Assembly: GCF_013410565.1 (NCBI RefSeq)
Contig: NZ_JACCFO010000001.1
Location: 3,472,001 to 3,536,000, forward strand
DNA from: Streptomonospora nanhaiensis
GTDB lineage: Bacteria; Actinomycetota; Actinomycetes; Streptosporangiales; Streptosporangiaceae
Direction: 5' to 3'
Length of the DNA: 64,000 bases
The notes beneath the pieces were generated by a model. The model was not told the DNA's origin, ran no database searches, and saw nothing but the letters and a program-made list of their open reading frames with translations. A program made the translations under genes and the position numbers. Positions 9,193 to 19,688 of the stretch are shown piece by piece; position 1 is the first letter of the stretch; each line of letters opens with the position of its first letter.

Positions 9193-10146
9193 ATGGAGGA
9201 CTTCGACGTGCGCGAAATCCGCTACTTCCTGGCCGTCGCCGAAGAGCGCAATTTCTCGCGAGCGGCGGCCCGCCTGGGCATGTCCCAGCCTCCGCTGTCC
9301 CGTGCCATAAAGCGCATGGAGCGGCGGCTGGGCGCACCGCTGTTCGAACGCGGCCACCGCGCCCTGCGGCTCACCGCCGCCGGCCTCACCCTGCGCGACG
9401 AGGGCCGCAAGGTGCTGGAGGTCGTCTCGGCGGCCACCCGGCGCACCCGGCGCGCGGCCCGCGCCGCGCCGGCCCTGACCGCCACCGCCGAACCCGGGCG
9501 CGGCACCGAGGTGCTGCGCCGGATCGTCGACGCCTACACTTCGCTGCCGGGCGCGCCGGCCGCCGCCATCGCGGTGAGCGGGTACCGCGCCCCGGCGGCC
9601 GCCGTGCGCGGCGGGCACGCCGACATCGCGGTCATCAGCACCCCCTACGACCGGCGCGGACTGGCCGTGCTGCCGCTGCTGGAGGAGCGCCGGGTGGCGG
9701 CGGTGCCGGCCGGGCACCCGCTGGCCGCGCGCGCCGAACTGCGCTGCGCCGACCTCGCGGGCGAGCCGTTCCCCCGCTGGCCGGACGACACCGGGGCCGC
9801 CCGCCGCTACGTCACCGGCCAGGACCGCGCCGACGCCGACCCCGCCGATCCCGGCGACTCCGCCGAGGCGCCGGTCGGCCCCCTGGTCAACGACATGCAG
9901 CAACTGCTGGAGGTCGTCGGCCTGGGCCAGGCGCTGGCGCTGGTGCCCCACCACGTGGCCGAGCGCAACCCGCGCGCCGACGTGGTGTACCTGCCGGTGG
10001 CCGACGCCAGCCCCTACGCCATGGCACTGGCCTGGCCCGACGACCCGTCCGGCCTGCTGTGCCCGGCGGTGGACCTTTTCGTCAAAACGGCGATCGAGGT
10101 CGTGGGCGCGCCGCGGGATTCGCTGCGCGGAACGGCGCCGGCCTAA
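9193..10146 (+). CDS. LysR-family transcriptional regulator
   Basis: A 317-residue regulator. The N-terminal winged helix-turn-helix (about 6-65) reads IRYFLAVAEERNFSRAAARL followed by the PPLSRAIKRMERRLGAPLFER motif. The rest is a periplasmic-binding-like co-inducer domain. Two starts compete: the ATG at 9193, and a GTG at 9208 that has GGAGGA 7 bases before it (inside the longer reading). The GTG has the better ribosome site, and I keep the ATG only as the longer reading. It is divergent from the doxX-LLM operon, its likely target. The ligand is unknown. Confidence 0.9.
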   Translation: MEDFDVREIRYFLAVAEERNFSRAAARLGMSQPPLSRAIKRMERRLGAPLFERGHRALRLTAAGLTLRDEGRKVLEVVSAATRRTRRAARAAPALTATAEPGRGTEVLRRIVDAYTSLPGAPAAAIAVSGYRAPAAAVRGGHADIAVISTPYDRRGLAVLPLLEERRVAAVPAGHPLAARAELRCADLAGEPFPRWPDDTGAARRYVTGQDRADADPADPGDSAEAPVGPLVNDMQQLLEVVGLGQALALVPHHVAERNPRADVVYLPVADASPYAMALAWPDDPSGLLCPAVDLFVKTAIEVVGAPRDSLRGTAPA

Positions 10147-10389
10147 CACGGGGTCGGGTCCGCACCCCATTCCCGCCCGAGCCTTATACGCATACCGTAT
10201 TCAGTTGCCCGTGATGGGATAACCGCACGCCGCCCGCGCCCGCGGACTTTCCCGCGGCCCATTGCGGAGTGCGAATACCCCATTCACAAGGCGTTTCCCG
10301 GGTTTCGGGGAATTTTCGAGCCGCCGCTGCCGCCCGTCCGCGCCGGACGCTCCCGCACCGCCGGACGGCACGGGCCCCCGTGGTCGCGC
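10147..10389. other. Convergent intergenic region
   Basis: A stretch with lower GC than its neighbours, containing ATACG-N5-CGTAT near 10187-10201 and several CCGCGG palindromes that could fold. No gene is supported. It probably terminates the LysR and DinB-type genes that converge here. Confidence 0.35.
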
Positions 10390-11154
10390 TCAGGCCATCG
10401 CGGGCAGCGCGGGCAGGACCCGGGCCGGCTCCGCCACCGGGCGGCCGCCGCGGTGCACGATGAGCGCCGACCCGTCGGCGCGCCCGGCCAGCCAGGCGAG
10501 CAGGTCGCCCGCCGCGCCCTCGGCGGTGACCGCGGGGCCGGCCGCCGCGCCGATGCGGAACTCGGCGCCGGTCTCGGCGACGCGCAGCAGCACGGGCGGC
10601 ACCTCCTCGGCCACCGCGAAGCGGCCGGCCAGCAGCGCCAGCTCGTGGCCGACGAACTCCTCGGGCCAGTCCTTGGGCCGGTAGCCCAGGTCGAGGTCGA
10701 CGTGGTGGTACTCCACCTCCGCCAGCCGCTTCCACGGCAGGGCCGAGGCCGGGAACCGGGCACCGGAGCGGTGCACCACCTCGAACCCCCACGCCGCGCC
10801 GCCGGTCTCGCGCGCCGCGCGCGCGAAGCGCTCGGCGGTGGCCTCGATGTCGGCGGCCTGATCGCGGGGCGGCCGGCCGGCGCCGTCGGCGATGCCCTGG
10901 GCGCGGGCCTCCTCACTGGCGTACATGGCCGCGGCGCGGCCCTCCTGGGCGCCCTCCAGCACACCGGTCAGGGCGTCGGCGTTGCGGGCCAGGTGGGCGA
11001 GCACGTGGCCGCGCGTCCAGTCGGGCAGCAGCGACGGCTCGCCGACCTGGTCGGGGCGCATCGCGGCGACCGTGTCCAGCAGGCGGCGCGTGGCGTCCTC
11101 GACCAGGTCGAGGACCGCGGCCGTGTCGTCGGTTCGGATCCGGGGTGCGGTCAT
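10390..11154 (-). CDS. Maleylpyruvate isomerase / DinB-like mycothiol-dependent family protein
   Basis: A 254-residue protein. Residues 12-150 match the DinB-fold MDMPI N-terminal domain found in mycothiol-dependent enzymes, with metal-binding His in WTRGHVLAHLARNADAL and in EYHHVDLDLGY. The C-terminal 80 residues look like the SCP2-like lobe seen in maleylpyruvate isomerases. Mycothiol is the main thiol of actinomycetes, so an S-transferase or isomerase role is plausible, but the substrate is unknown. ATG 11154 has GGAGG 7 bases upstream. Monocistronic. Confidence 0.8.
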   Translation of the reverse strand: MTAPRIRTDDTAAVLDLVEDATRRLLDTVAAMRPDQVGEPSLLPDWTRGHVLAHLARNADALTGVLEGAQEGRAAAMYASEEARAQGIADGAGRPPRDQAADIEATAERFARAARETGGAAWGFEVVHRSGARFPASALPWKRLAEVEYHHVDLDLGYRPKDWPEEFVGHELALLAGRFAVAEEVPPVLLRVAETGAEFRIGAAAGPAVTAEGAAGDLLAWLAGRADGSALIVHRGGRPVAEPARVLPALPAMA

Positions 11155-11339
11155 CGTCGCCTCCTGTGCTGATCGCCGCGCGGCCGCTGCGGCGCCGGGC
11201 CTGGCGGGCCTCGGGCGGGTACGGCGGTCTGGGCCGCGCCCGGCCGGGCGCGGACAAGGCCGTTGCGACGCTACCACCGGGGGCCGTGCCGCCGGTGGAG
11301 GCGGGGCGGCGCCGGCGCGGACGGCCCCGGAACGCGAAG

Positions 11340-11366
11340 CGGGCGGCCCCCTGCGGGGACCGCCCG
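11340..11366 (-). terminator. Hairpin after groEL
   Basis: An 11-pair stem with one C/A mismatch: CGGGCGG pairs with CCGCCCG and CCCC with GGGG around a TGC loop. It starts about 60 bases past the groEL stop, as expected for a terminator. No strong U tract follows, which is common in actinomycetes. Confidence 0.6.
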
Positions 11367-11425
11367 TTCGTCGCAGGCACTGTGTTCGCGTACCCGGACT
11401 TCGGACCTCTCGAAGGAGAGAAGCC

Positions 11426-13273
<1,848 letters not shown>

Positions 13274-13397
13274 CTACCCGCAGGTCAACCCGCCGGTCCC
13301 GCCCCGTTCGCCGCCCTTCCCCGCCCTGCTCACCGGACATGCCGCGGCCCGCGCCCGACCGCTGCCGAAAGCGGGGACGCGGGCCGGGAAACAGCGG

Positions 13398-13676
13398 TCA
13401 GCAGCCTCCGGCCACCGCCGGGATGATGGAGACCTGCGACCCGGACACCGTGGGGGTGTCCAGGCCCTGGGCGAAGCGGACGTCCTCGTCGCCGACGTAG
13501 ACGTTGACGAACCGGCGGATCCTGCCGGAGTCGTCCACGATGCGCGCCCGGATGCCCGGGTAGTTGGCGTCGAGGTCGGCCAGGACCTCCTGGACGGTCT
13601 CGCCTTCGGCGGTGACCTCGGCGGCGTCCTTGGTGTAGGTGCGCAGGATGGTGGGGACGCGGACGCTGACGCTCAT
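13398..13676 (-). CDS. CysO/MoaD-ThiS-like sulfur carrier protein with C-terminal GGC
   Basis: A 92-residue ubiquitin-fold sulfur carrier close to mycobacterial CysO: the IPTILRTYT-like N-terminus, DANYPGI, the FVNVYVGDEDVRF stretch and a C-terminal IIPAVAGG are all recognisable. Sulfur carriers normally end in Gly-Gly, which is activated and turned into a thiocarboxylate. Here the reading continues one codon to Gly-Gly-Cys (TGC at 13401-13403) before TGA. A Mec-type metalloprotease would have to remove the Cys before use, or it mimics the CysO-cysteine adduct. It lies 81 bases after thrC on the same strand, so it is probably cotranscribed with it. Confidence 0.88.
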   Translation of the reverse strand: MSVSVRVPTILRTYTKDAAEVTAEGETVQEVLADLDANYPGIRARIVDDSGRIRRFVNVYVGDEDVRFAQGLDTPTVSGSQVSIIPAVAGGC

Positions 13677-13757
13677 GGGGCGGTGTGCTCCTTGACTCTT
13701 TCGCTCGTGCGGTGTGGCGTGCGGCGTGCGGGGCCGCCGGCGGCCGGCGGCCGGCGG

Positions 13758-15026
13758 CTAGACCAGCCCGGCGGCCTTGAAGACGTCCAGCGACGGCTTG
13801 ATGGTGGCGGTGACCCCGGCCTCGACCGCGTTGAGGGTCTTCAGGCCGTCGCCGGTGTTGAGCACCACGGTCTCGGCCTGGGGGTCCAGCGCGCCCTCGG
13901 CCAGCAGCTTGCGCAGCACGCCGGTGGTGACACCCCCGGCGGTCTCGGCGAACACGCCCTCGGTGCGGGCCAGCAGCGCGATGGAGTCGACCACCGCGGC
14001 GTCGTCCACGTGCGCCACCGCGCCGCCGGTGCGGCGGCAGATGTCGAGCACGTAGGGGCCGTCTGCCGGGTTGCCGATGGCCAGGGACTTGGCGATGGTG
14101 TCGGGCTTGACCGGCTGGATGACGTCGTGGCCGGCCTCGAACGCCCGCGCCACCGGCGAGCACCCGGTGGCCTGGGCGCCGAACACCTTGTAGGGGCGGT
14201 CCTCGACCAGGCCGAGCGCGACCAGCTCGCGGAAGCCCTTGTCGATCTTGGTGAGCTGGGAGCCCGAGGCGATCGGGATGACGATCTGCTCGGGCAGCCG
14301 CCAGCCCAGCTGCTCGGCGATCTCGTAGGCCAGGGTCTTGGAGCCCTCGGCGTAGTAGGGGCGCAGGTTGACGTTGACGAACCCCCAGTCCTCGCCGGCG
14401 GGGTCGCCGATCAGCTCCGAGCAGAAGCGGTTGACGTCGTCGTAGGTGCCGTCGATGGCCACCACCTGGCCGCCGTAGACGGCCGCCATGACGACCTTGC
14501 CCTCCTCCAGGCCCGCGGGGATGAACACGCAGGAGCGGAACCCGGCGCGCGCGGCGGCGGCGCCCACCGCGCCGGCGAGGTTGCCGGTGGAGGAGCAGGA
14601 CAGCGTGCGGAAGCCGAAGGTGCGGGCGGCCTCGACGGCCATGGCCACCACCCGGTCCTTGAAGGAGTGGGTGGGGTTGCCGGAGTCGTCCTTGACGTGC
14701 AGCGCCCGCATGCCCAGCTCGGCGGCCAGCCGGTCGGCCCGCACCAGCGGGGTCAGGCCGGGGTTCATGTTCGGCAGCTCGGCCACGTTGTCCGGCACCG
14801 GCAGCAGGGCGGCGTAGCGCCAGATGTTCTTGGGGCCGCGCTCGATGGCCTCGCGCGAGATGTCGCCGAAGTCGTAGGCCACCTCCAGCGGCCCGAAACA
14901 GAACTCGCAGGCGAAACGCGGGGCGAGGTCGTAGCGCTGGCCGCACTCGCGGCACGAGAGCGCGGCGGCGGAGCCGAAGGGGCGGGTGGCGGCAGCGGTG
15001 GCCGGTTGGGCGGCGGTGGTCGCCAT
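13758..15026 (-). CDS. thrC: Threonine synthase
   Basis: A 422-residue PLP enzyme converting O-phosphohomoserine to threonine. An N-terminal zinc-ribbon-like segment (LSCRECGQRYDLAPRF, then CEFC) precedes the catalytic core, as in the longer thrC type. The PLP lysine is in NPTHSFKDRVV, and the phosphate-binding loop follows in SCSSTGNLAGAVGAAAA. ATG 15026 has GGGGAG about 10 bases upstream, directly after the SAM riboswitch. Followed by the CysO-like gene, linking threonine, methionine and cysteine metabolism in one unit. Confidence 0.95.
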   Translation of the reverse strand: MATTAAQPATAAATRPFGSAAALSCRECGQRYDLAPRFACEFCFGPLEVAYDFGDISREAIERGPKNIWRYAALLPVPDNVAELPNMNPGLTPLVRADRLAAELGMRALHVKDDSGNPTHSFKDRVVAMAVEAARTFGFRTLSCSSTGNLAGAVGAAAARAGFRSCVFIPAGLEEGKVVMAAVYGGQVVAIDGTYDDVNRFCSELIGDPAGEDWGFVNVNLRPYYAEGSKTLAYEIAEQLGWRLPEQIVIPIASGSQLTKIDKGFRELVALGLVEDRPYKVFGAQATGCSPVARAFEAGHDVIQPVKPDTIAKSLAIGNPADGPYVLDICRRTGGAVAHVDDAAVVDSIALLARTEGVFAETAGGVTTGVLRKLLAEGALDPQAETVVLNTGDGLKTLNAVEAGVTATIKPSLDVFKAAGLV

Positions 15027-15041
15027 TGCGAGGCGTCTCCC

Positions 15042-15179
15042 CTCATCTTTCCTGATGACCGCTTTGGTCCAGGCCGGAGTTGGCACCTGCCTCGGCCGCC
15101 TCGCGGGGATCGCGAGCAACGCACACCGAGATGGTTGCCGGGGCTTCGCAGGGCCGGTCCCTCCACCCCTCTGGATGAG
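15042..15179 (-). promoter_or_regulatory. SAM-I (S-box) riboswitch upstream of thrC
   Basis: Read on the minus strand the leader shows the S-box pattern. An outer P1 stem is formed by CTCATC (15174-15179) and GATGAG (15042-15047). The core follows: AGAGGGGTGGAGGGACCGG, then CCCTGCGAAGCC, CGGCAACC, and GGTGCCAACTCC before the closing stem. These are the conserved SAM-I elements, including the kink-turn and pseudoknot segments. The 3' P1 strand touches the GGGGAG ribosome site of thrC, so control is more likely at translation than by termination. High SAM should close P1 and reduce thrC expression. Confidence 0.88.
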
Positions 15180-15530
15180 CAATGTGAAATTGTGCGGTCC
15201 CAGCTCGGAATACAGCCGGATCCGAGGGACACTGTAACCCACGGTTCGTCCGCTTTGCCATCGAGGGTGATCCGGGTAACACCCGCGCGGCGGGCCGGCC
15301 GGGCGGTCCCGCCGGACCTGCGCCCGCGCCCGGATCGGGCCGCCCAACCGGGCACACGCGAGCCCGGACCGGCTCCCGCTCGTGTTTGCGCGCGTCCGCT
15401 AAAGGCGAGACCTATGACACCTTCCGTTAACGAACCCTGTTGCCGACGGCTGCCCGTGTAGTCAAATCGGTGTAGCCGCACGAAACATCGGCGCAATGAC
15501 CGGGTGACCAGGTGAGAGGTGGGCGATCAG
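15180..15530. other. Promoter region between thrC and otsA
   Basis: About 350 bases with locally lower GC (notably 15180-15240 and 15400-15500). It should carry the thrC leader promoter on the minus strand and the otsA promoter on the plus strand. I cannot fix the hexamers with confidence and see no gene. Confidence 0.4.
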
Positions 15531-16970
15531 GTGGACAAGGCGCAGATCCTTGTTGCTTCCAACAGGGGACCGGTGTCCTTCTCGATCAACGAGGACGGCT
15601 CCCTCGACTACCGGCGCGGAGGCGGCGGCCTGGTATCGGGGCTCAGCTCCGTGGCGGCCACCAGCGACACCCTGTGGGTGTGCGCGGCGCTGTCGGAGGC
15701 CGACCGCAAGGCGGCGGCCGCGGCCCCCGGCGCGCGGCTGGACCTCGCCGGCTTCGACCTGGGCGGCATGCGCGTGCGCATGCTCGACATCCCGGCCGAC
15801 ACGTTCACCGACGCCTACACGCGCGTCGCCAACTCCACGCTGTGGTTCGTGCACCACATGCTCTACGACACCCCCAACAAGCCGCGGTTCGACGCCGCCT
15901 TCCGCCGCGAGTGGGAGGGCTACCGCGACTACAACAGCGCGTTCGCCGAGGCCCTGCTGACCGGATCGGCCGACAACGCCCGCGTGGCCGTGCAGGACTA
16001 CCACCTGGCGCTGGTGCCGCGCATGCTGCGCGGCCGCCGCCCCGACCTGCGCATCACCCACTTCTCCCACACCCCGTGGGCGCCGCCGGAGTACTTCCGC
16101 ATGCTGCCCGCCGAGATCGGCCGGGAACTGCTGGAGGGCATGCTCGGCGCCGACCACCTGGGCTTCCTCAGCCGGCGGTGGGCCGACGCGTTCCTGCGCT
16201 GCTGCGAGACCTTCCTGCGCGTCGAGGTCGACTGGAGCAAGCGCACCGTGGAGTTCGGCGGGCGGCTGATCGAGGTGGCCGTGCACGCGCTCGGCGCCGA
16301 CGCCGCCGGCCTGCGCGAACGCGCCGCCCAGGCCGACGTCGAGGAGCGCCGCGCCGCCCTGCGCGAGCGGGTCGGCGACCGCAGGCTCATCGTCCGCGTG
16401 GACCGCACCGAGCTGTCCAAGAACATCGTGCGGGGCCTGGAGGGCTACCGCGAACTGCTGCGCGACCACCCCGAATGGCACGGCCGGGTCACCCACCTCG
16501 CGTTCGCCTACCCCAGCCGCGGCGACGTCCCCGAGTACCGCGAGTACACCGAGTCGGTGCGCCGGGTCGCCAAGGAGATCAACCAGGAGTTCGGCACCGC
16601 CGACTGGACCCCGCTCATCCTGGAGGTCAACGACGACTTCCCGCGCTCGCTGGCCGCCTACCGCATGGCCGACGTGCTGCTGGTCAACCCCATCCGCGAC
16701 GGCATGAACCTGGTCGCCAAGGAGGGGCCGGTGCTCTCCGACAACGGCTGCGCGCTGGTGCTGTCCACCGAGGCCGGCGCCGCCGACGAACTCGGCCGCG
16801 ACGCCCTGCTGGTCAACCCCTACGACGTCAGCGAGACCGCGCGGGTCCTGCACCGGGCGCTGGAGATGGACGACGACGAGCGCCGCGCCCGCTGCGAGCG
16901 GCTCGTCGAGAGCGCCACGGCGCTGTCGCCCACCCGCTGGTTCGAGGAGCAGCTGCGCTCACTGCGGTAG
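15531..16970 (+). CDS. otsA: Trehalose-6-phosphate synthase (GT20)
   Basis: A glycosyltransferase of about 479 residues making trehalose 6-phosphate from a nucleotide-glucose and glucose 6-phosphate. Motifs: VASNRGPVSF and RRGGGGLV at the N-terminus, HHMLY, HTPWAPPEYFRMLP, RVDRTELSKNIVRGL and the C-terminal NPIRDGMNLVAKE donor-site loop. Start: GTG 15531 has GAGAGGTGG about 8 bases upstream, while an in-frame GTG at 15519 would add four residues with a poorer site. otsB lies 2.7 kb downstream, separated by grpB, the mycosin-like gene and DUF3263, so the pathway is clustered but not an operon. Confidence 0.93.
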   Translation: MDKAQILVASNRGPVSFSINEDGSLDYRRGGGGLVSGLSSVAATSDTLWVCAALSEADRKAAAAAPGARLDLAGFDLGGMRVRMLDIPADTFTDAYTRVANSTLWFVHHMLYDTPNKPRFDAAFRREWEGYRDYNSAFAEALLTGSADNARVAVQDYHLALVPRMLRGRRPDLRITHFSHTPWAPPEYFRMLPAEIGRELLEGMLGADHLGFLSRRWADAFLRCCETFLRVEVDWSKRTVEFGGRLIEVAVHALGADAAGLRERAAQADVEERRAALRERVGDRRLIVRVDRTELSKNIVRGLEGYRELLRDHPEWHGRVTHLAFAYPSRGDVPEYREYTESVRRVAKEINQEFGTADWTPLILEVNDDFPRSLAAYRMADVLLVNPIRDGMNLVAKEGPVLSDNGCALVLSTEAGAADELGRDALLVNPYDVSETARVLHRALEMDDDERRARCERLVESATALSPTRWFEEQLRSLR

Positions 16971-17052
16971 TCCGCCGGGGCGGGGGCGCCGCGGTCCCCG
17001 CCCGCGTTCTCCGGGAAGCGGCCGCCCTCGGGGGCAGGGGGCGGCGGAGCGA

Positions 17053-17715
17053 TCAGGCCCGCCCGGCCGCCGCGCGGGCACGCCCCAGAATCTCCTCGAC
17101 CACCTCGGACTTCGCGTCGGCGTAGTCCTGCACCTCGCGCCACGCGCGCTCGGCGAGCGCGAGCTTGGTGCGCTGGTACAGCGCGCGGTCGGCGTCGTCG
17201 GAGCGCAGCCGGTCGCGGAACATCAGCATGCGCCCCACCTCGGGGGAGCCGGCCCCGAACACGTGCAGGTTGACGTTGACGTCGGGGCCGTTGAACAGCC
17301 GGTGCTCGTGGAAGTCGGGCTCCCGGTGCCGCAGCGCGTAGCCGGCCGCCTCCAGCCGCGGCGCGTAGGAGTCCTCGTCGGCGGGGTCGGCCACCACCAG
17401 CAGCACGTCCACGCACGGCTTGGCGGCGAGCCCGGGCACCGACGTGGAGCCCACGTGCTCCACGGCCAGCGCGGCCTCGCCCAGGGCCTCGCGGATGCGG
17501 TCGGCCTCGCGCTGGTAGAGGTAGGGCCATTTGGGGTCGTAGTCGACCAGCAGCACGCGGCCGTCGCGGAAGTGCGGGCGGTGTGCGGACGCGGCGGCAC
17601 CCGAGGCGCGCGACGGCAGGGGCGGCGGGGCACCGCCGGCGGTCGGGTCCTCCCGGCGCGGATCCTGGGCGCCCGGGGCCTCGGCAACGGGTTCAGGGAG
17701 CTGGTCGAGGGGCAT
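17053..17715 (-). CDS. GrpB/UPF0157 family nucleotidyltransferase-fold protein
   Basis: A 220-residue protein with an N-terminal Pro/Ala-rich tail of about 55 residues and a GrpB domain: VDYDPKWPYLYQREADRI, then the nucleotidyltransferase-like VEHVGSTSVPGLAAKPCVD and the NVNLHVF segment. GrpB proteins belong to the polymerase-beta fold and are sometimes fused to dephospho-CoA kinase, but their reaction is unsettled. Starts at ATG 17715 with a weak site. It converges with otsA. Confidence 0.85.
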   Translation of the reverse strand: MPLDQLPEPVAEAPGAQDPRREDPTAGGAPPPLPSRASGAAASAHRPHFRDGRVLLVDYDPKWPYLYQREADRIREALGEAALAVEHVGSTSVPGLAAKPCVDVLLVVADPADEDSYAPRLEAAGYALRHREPDFHEHRLFNGPDVNVNLHVFGAGSPEVGRMLMFRDRLRSDDADRALYQRTKLALAERAWREVQDYADAKSEVVEEILGRARAAAGRA

Positions 17716-17801
17716 GGCCCCAGACTTCTATGTTCGCCTACCGCACGTCAAGGCGCCCACCAGCGACGACGCGCTAACGCAGCGCCACAACACGCCCCTG
17801 G

Positions 17802-18947
17802 TCAGCGGCGGCGGCGCGCGCCGCCGCGCCGCGACCGCTCGGAGCGCTCGGGGAAGCCGTAGGGGTTGGCGGTGGCGCGGCGCACCAGCACCACGCCGGC
17901 GGCCACCAGCAGCACCGCGGCGGCGGCGACCGCCGACCACAGCGGCCAGTTGACGGTGTTGTCCGCATCGGCGTCCCGGGCCAGCTCCTCGTCGTAGAGC
18001 GGCACGCCCTCGGCGGAGGAGCCCGCCTGCTCCAGCGCGGCCCGGGCGTCCACCACGCCCGCGCCGTACCCCGGCGCGCCCGCGCCGGCGGGCGGGGCCG
18101 CCGCGCTCGCGGTCAGGACCTCGGCGACCTCGTCGGGGCGCAGCTGCGGGTACTCGGCGCGCACCAGCGCGGCGGTGCCCGCCACGAACCCGGTCGCCAC
18201 CCCGGTGCCCTCGGCGGTGGTGTAGCCCCCGCCCGGCTCCAGCGCGGTGATGTCGGCGCCGGGCGCGGCCAGGCCGACGCCCTCGGCGGCCGGCGAGCCC
18301 GCCGCCAGGGCGAGGTCGCGGGTGACGGCGCCGACGGAGAGCACGTCGCGGTAGCCCCCTGGGTAGGCCGACTCCCCCTCGCCGGCGGGCGCGACCACCA
18401 GCGCGCCGCCGTCGGCGGCGTAGGTCACCGCCGCCTGCACCGACTCGTCGGGCTCGGCGGTGGCGGCGCCGGCGGGCAGCGTGATGACCTGGGCGCCCTC
18501 GCCCGCCGCGTACCGCACGGCCTCGGCCAGCCGGTCGGCCCCGCCGCCCTCGGCCACCACCGGCACCGACAGCAGGTCGGCGCCCGGGGCCACGCCCACC
18601 ACCCCGCCGGTGAACTCCCGGCCGTGGCCGCGCCCGGCGATCACCCCGGCCAGGGCGGTGCCCGAGGCGCCGGGTCCGCCGCCGCCCCCGGTGAAGTCGG
18701 TGCCCTCGGTGACCGCGTCGGCGAGGTCGGGGTGGTCGCCGTCGACGCCGTCGTCCAGGACGGCCACGAGGATCCCCCCGCCGTCGTTGGCCTCGGCCGC
18801 CGCGGGGGCGCCGATCTGCTCCATCCCCCACTGCTCGGGGCGCAGCTCCGCACCGTCGGCGGCGGCCGGCGCGGCATGCGCCAGCACCGGCAGCAGCGCC
18901 GCGCAGACCGCGGAGGCGGCGCGGACGGCGGGCGGGATACTGCGCAT
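17802..18947 (-). CDS. Mycosin-like subtilisin (S8), catalytic residues lost
   Basis: A 381-residue exported protein built like the MycP mycosins of ESX systems. It has a Sec signal peptide (1-30), a subtilisin domain (about 38-310), a membrane anchor (335-356) and a basic cytoplasmic tail. The Asp of the triad is present (Asp65 in VAVLDDGVD). At the His block, where active enzymes read HGT, it has SGT (Ser95). At the Ser block, where GTS is expected, it has GTG (Gly249). The oxyanion Asn is also replaced (Gly189-Glu190). It should be catalytically dead while keeping the fold and topology. No other ESX gene touches it; eccC is 10 kb away. ATG 18947. Confidence 0.85.
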   Translation of the reverse strand: MRSIPPAVRAASAVCAALLPVLAHAAPAAADGAELRPEQWGMEQIGAPAAAEANDGGGILVAVLDDGVDGDHPDLADAVTEGTDFTGGGGGPGASGTALAGVIAGRGHGREFTGGVVGVAPGADLLSVPVVAEGGGADRLAEAVRYAAGEGAQVITLPAGAATAEPDESVQAAVTYAADGGALVVAPAGEGESAYPGGYRDVLSVGAVTRDLALAAGSPAAEGVGLAAPGADITALEPGGGYTTAEGTGVATGFVAGTAALVRAEYPQLRPDEVAEVLTASAAAPPAGAGAPGYGAGVVDARAALEQAGSSAEGVPLYDEELARDADADNTVNWPLWSAVAAAAVLLVAAGVVLVRRATANPYGFPERSERSRRGGARRRR

Positions 18948-19253
18948 CGTGTCTTCCCCCGTGACTGACAGGCTGCCGCGGCGCGTGAGTCCACCCGGGC
19001 GCGCGGCGTGCGGGCGGCGGCGCGGCGTGCACCGCCCCAGGCGCCCCGGGCACGGACGGCGCCATTGTTCCACGTGCCCGCGCGCCGAGCGGCCCAGGAG
19101 CCGCACGGCACGCCCGGTGCGCCTGCGACTCGGGTGAACACCCCAAAGGACAGCAAACACTAACCGCCAAGGTGGATGATGCCTGATCGGCTCCTCAGCG
19201 TTCGGGGCGAGTCGCTACCATGAGTCGCGCCAATCCGGACGAGGAGGCGCCCA
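18948..19253. other. Divergent intergenic region before DUF3263
   Basis: About 300 bases between the mycosin-like gene and the DUF3263 gene. GC drops near 19140-19240, consistent with a promoter for the plus-strand gene (a possible TACCAT -10 at 19215). No gene is supported. Confidence 0.35.
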
Positions 19254-19589
19254 ATGTCAGATCCAGGGCCATTCGATCCAGGGCACGTCGATCCAGAAAC
19301 GTCCGTGGTTTCGGTGGACGACCCCGCGACCGAGGCATCCGACCTAGCAGACCGTGAACAGCGCATCCTGGCCTTCGAACGCCAATGGTGGAAGCTCGAA
19401 GGCTCCAAGGAGCAGGCCATCCGCAACGAGTTCGGCTTCTCGCCGACACGCTATTACCAGCTCCTCAACGGGCTCGTGGACCGGCCGGAGGCGCTGGCCT
19501 ACGACCCCATGACCGTCAAGCGGCTGCGCCGCCTGCGCGCCAACCGCCGCCGCCAGCGCACCGCCCGCCAGCTGGGTATCCAGCTCTAG
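19254..19589 (+). CDS. DUF3263 family protein
   Basis: A 111-residue conserved actinobacterial protein. The acidic N-terminal 30 residues vary, and the core (about 28-105) is helical: REQRILAFERQWWKLEGSKE, FGFSPTRYYQLLNGLVDRPE and a basic tail RRLRRLRANRRRQRTARQ. The pattern suggests DNA or RNA binding, with a helix-turn-helix-like segment around FGFSPTRYYQLLN, though function is not established. ATG with GAGGAGG 8 bases upstream. Codes toward otsB, 99 bases away. Confidence 0.88.
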   Translation: MSDPGPFDPGHVDPETSVVSVDDPATEASDLADREQRILAFERQWWKLEGSKEQAIRNEFGFSPTRYYQLLNGLVDRPEALAYDPMTVKRLRRLRANRRRQRTARQLGIQL

Positions 19590-19688
19590 CGGACGCGGGC
19601 TCACCACGAGTGTTCCGCGGCACCATCTGAGGGCATATCTCATCCGCCCGCAATCGCGATCACCGAAACGGGAGCGAGACGACCGCCC

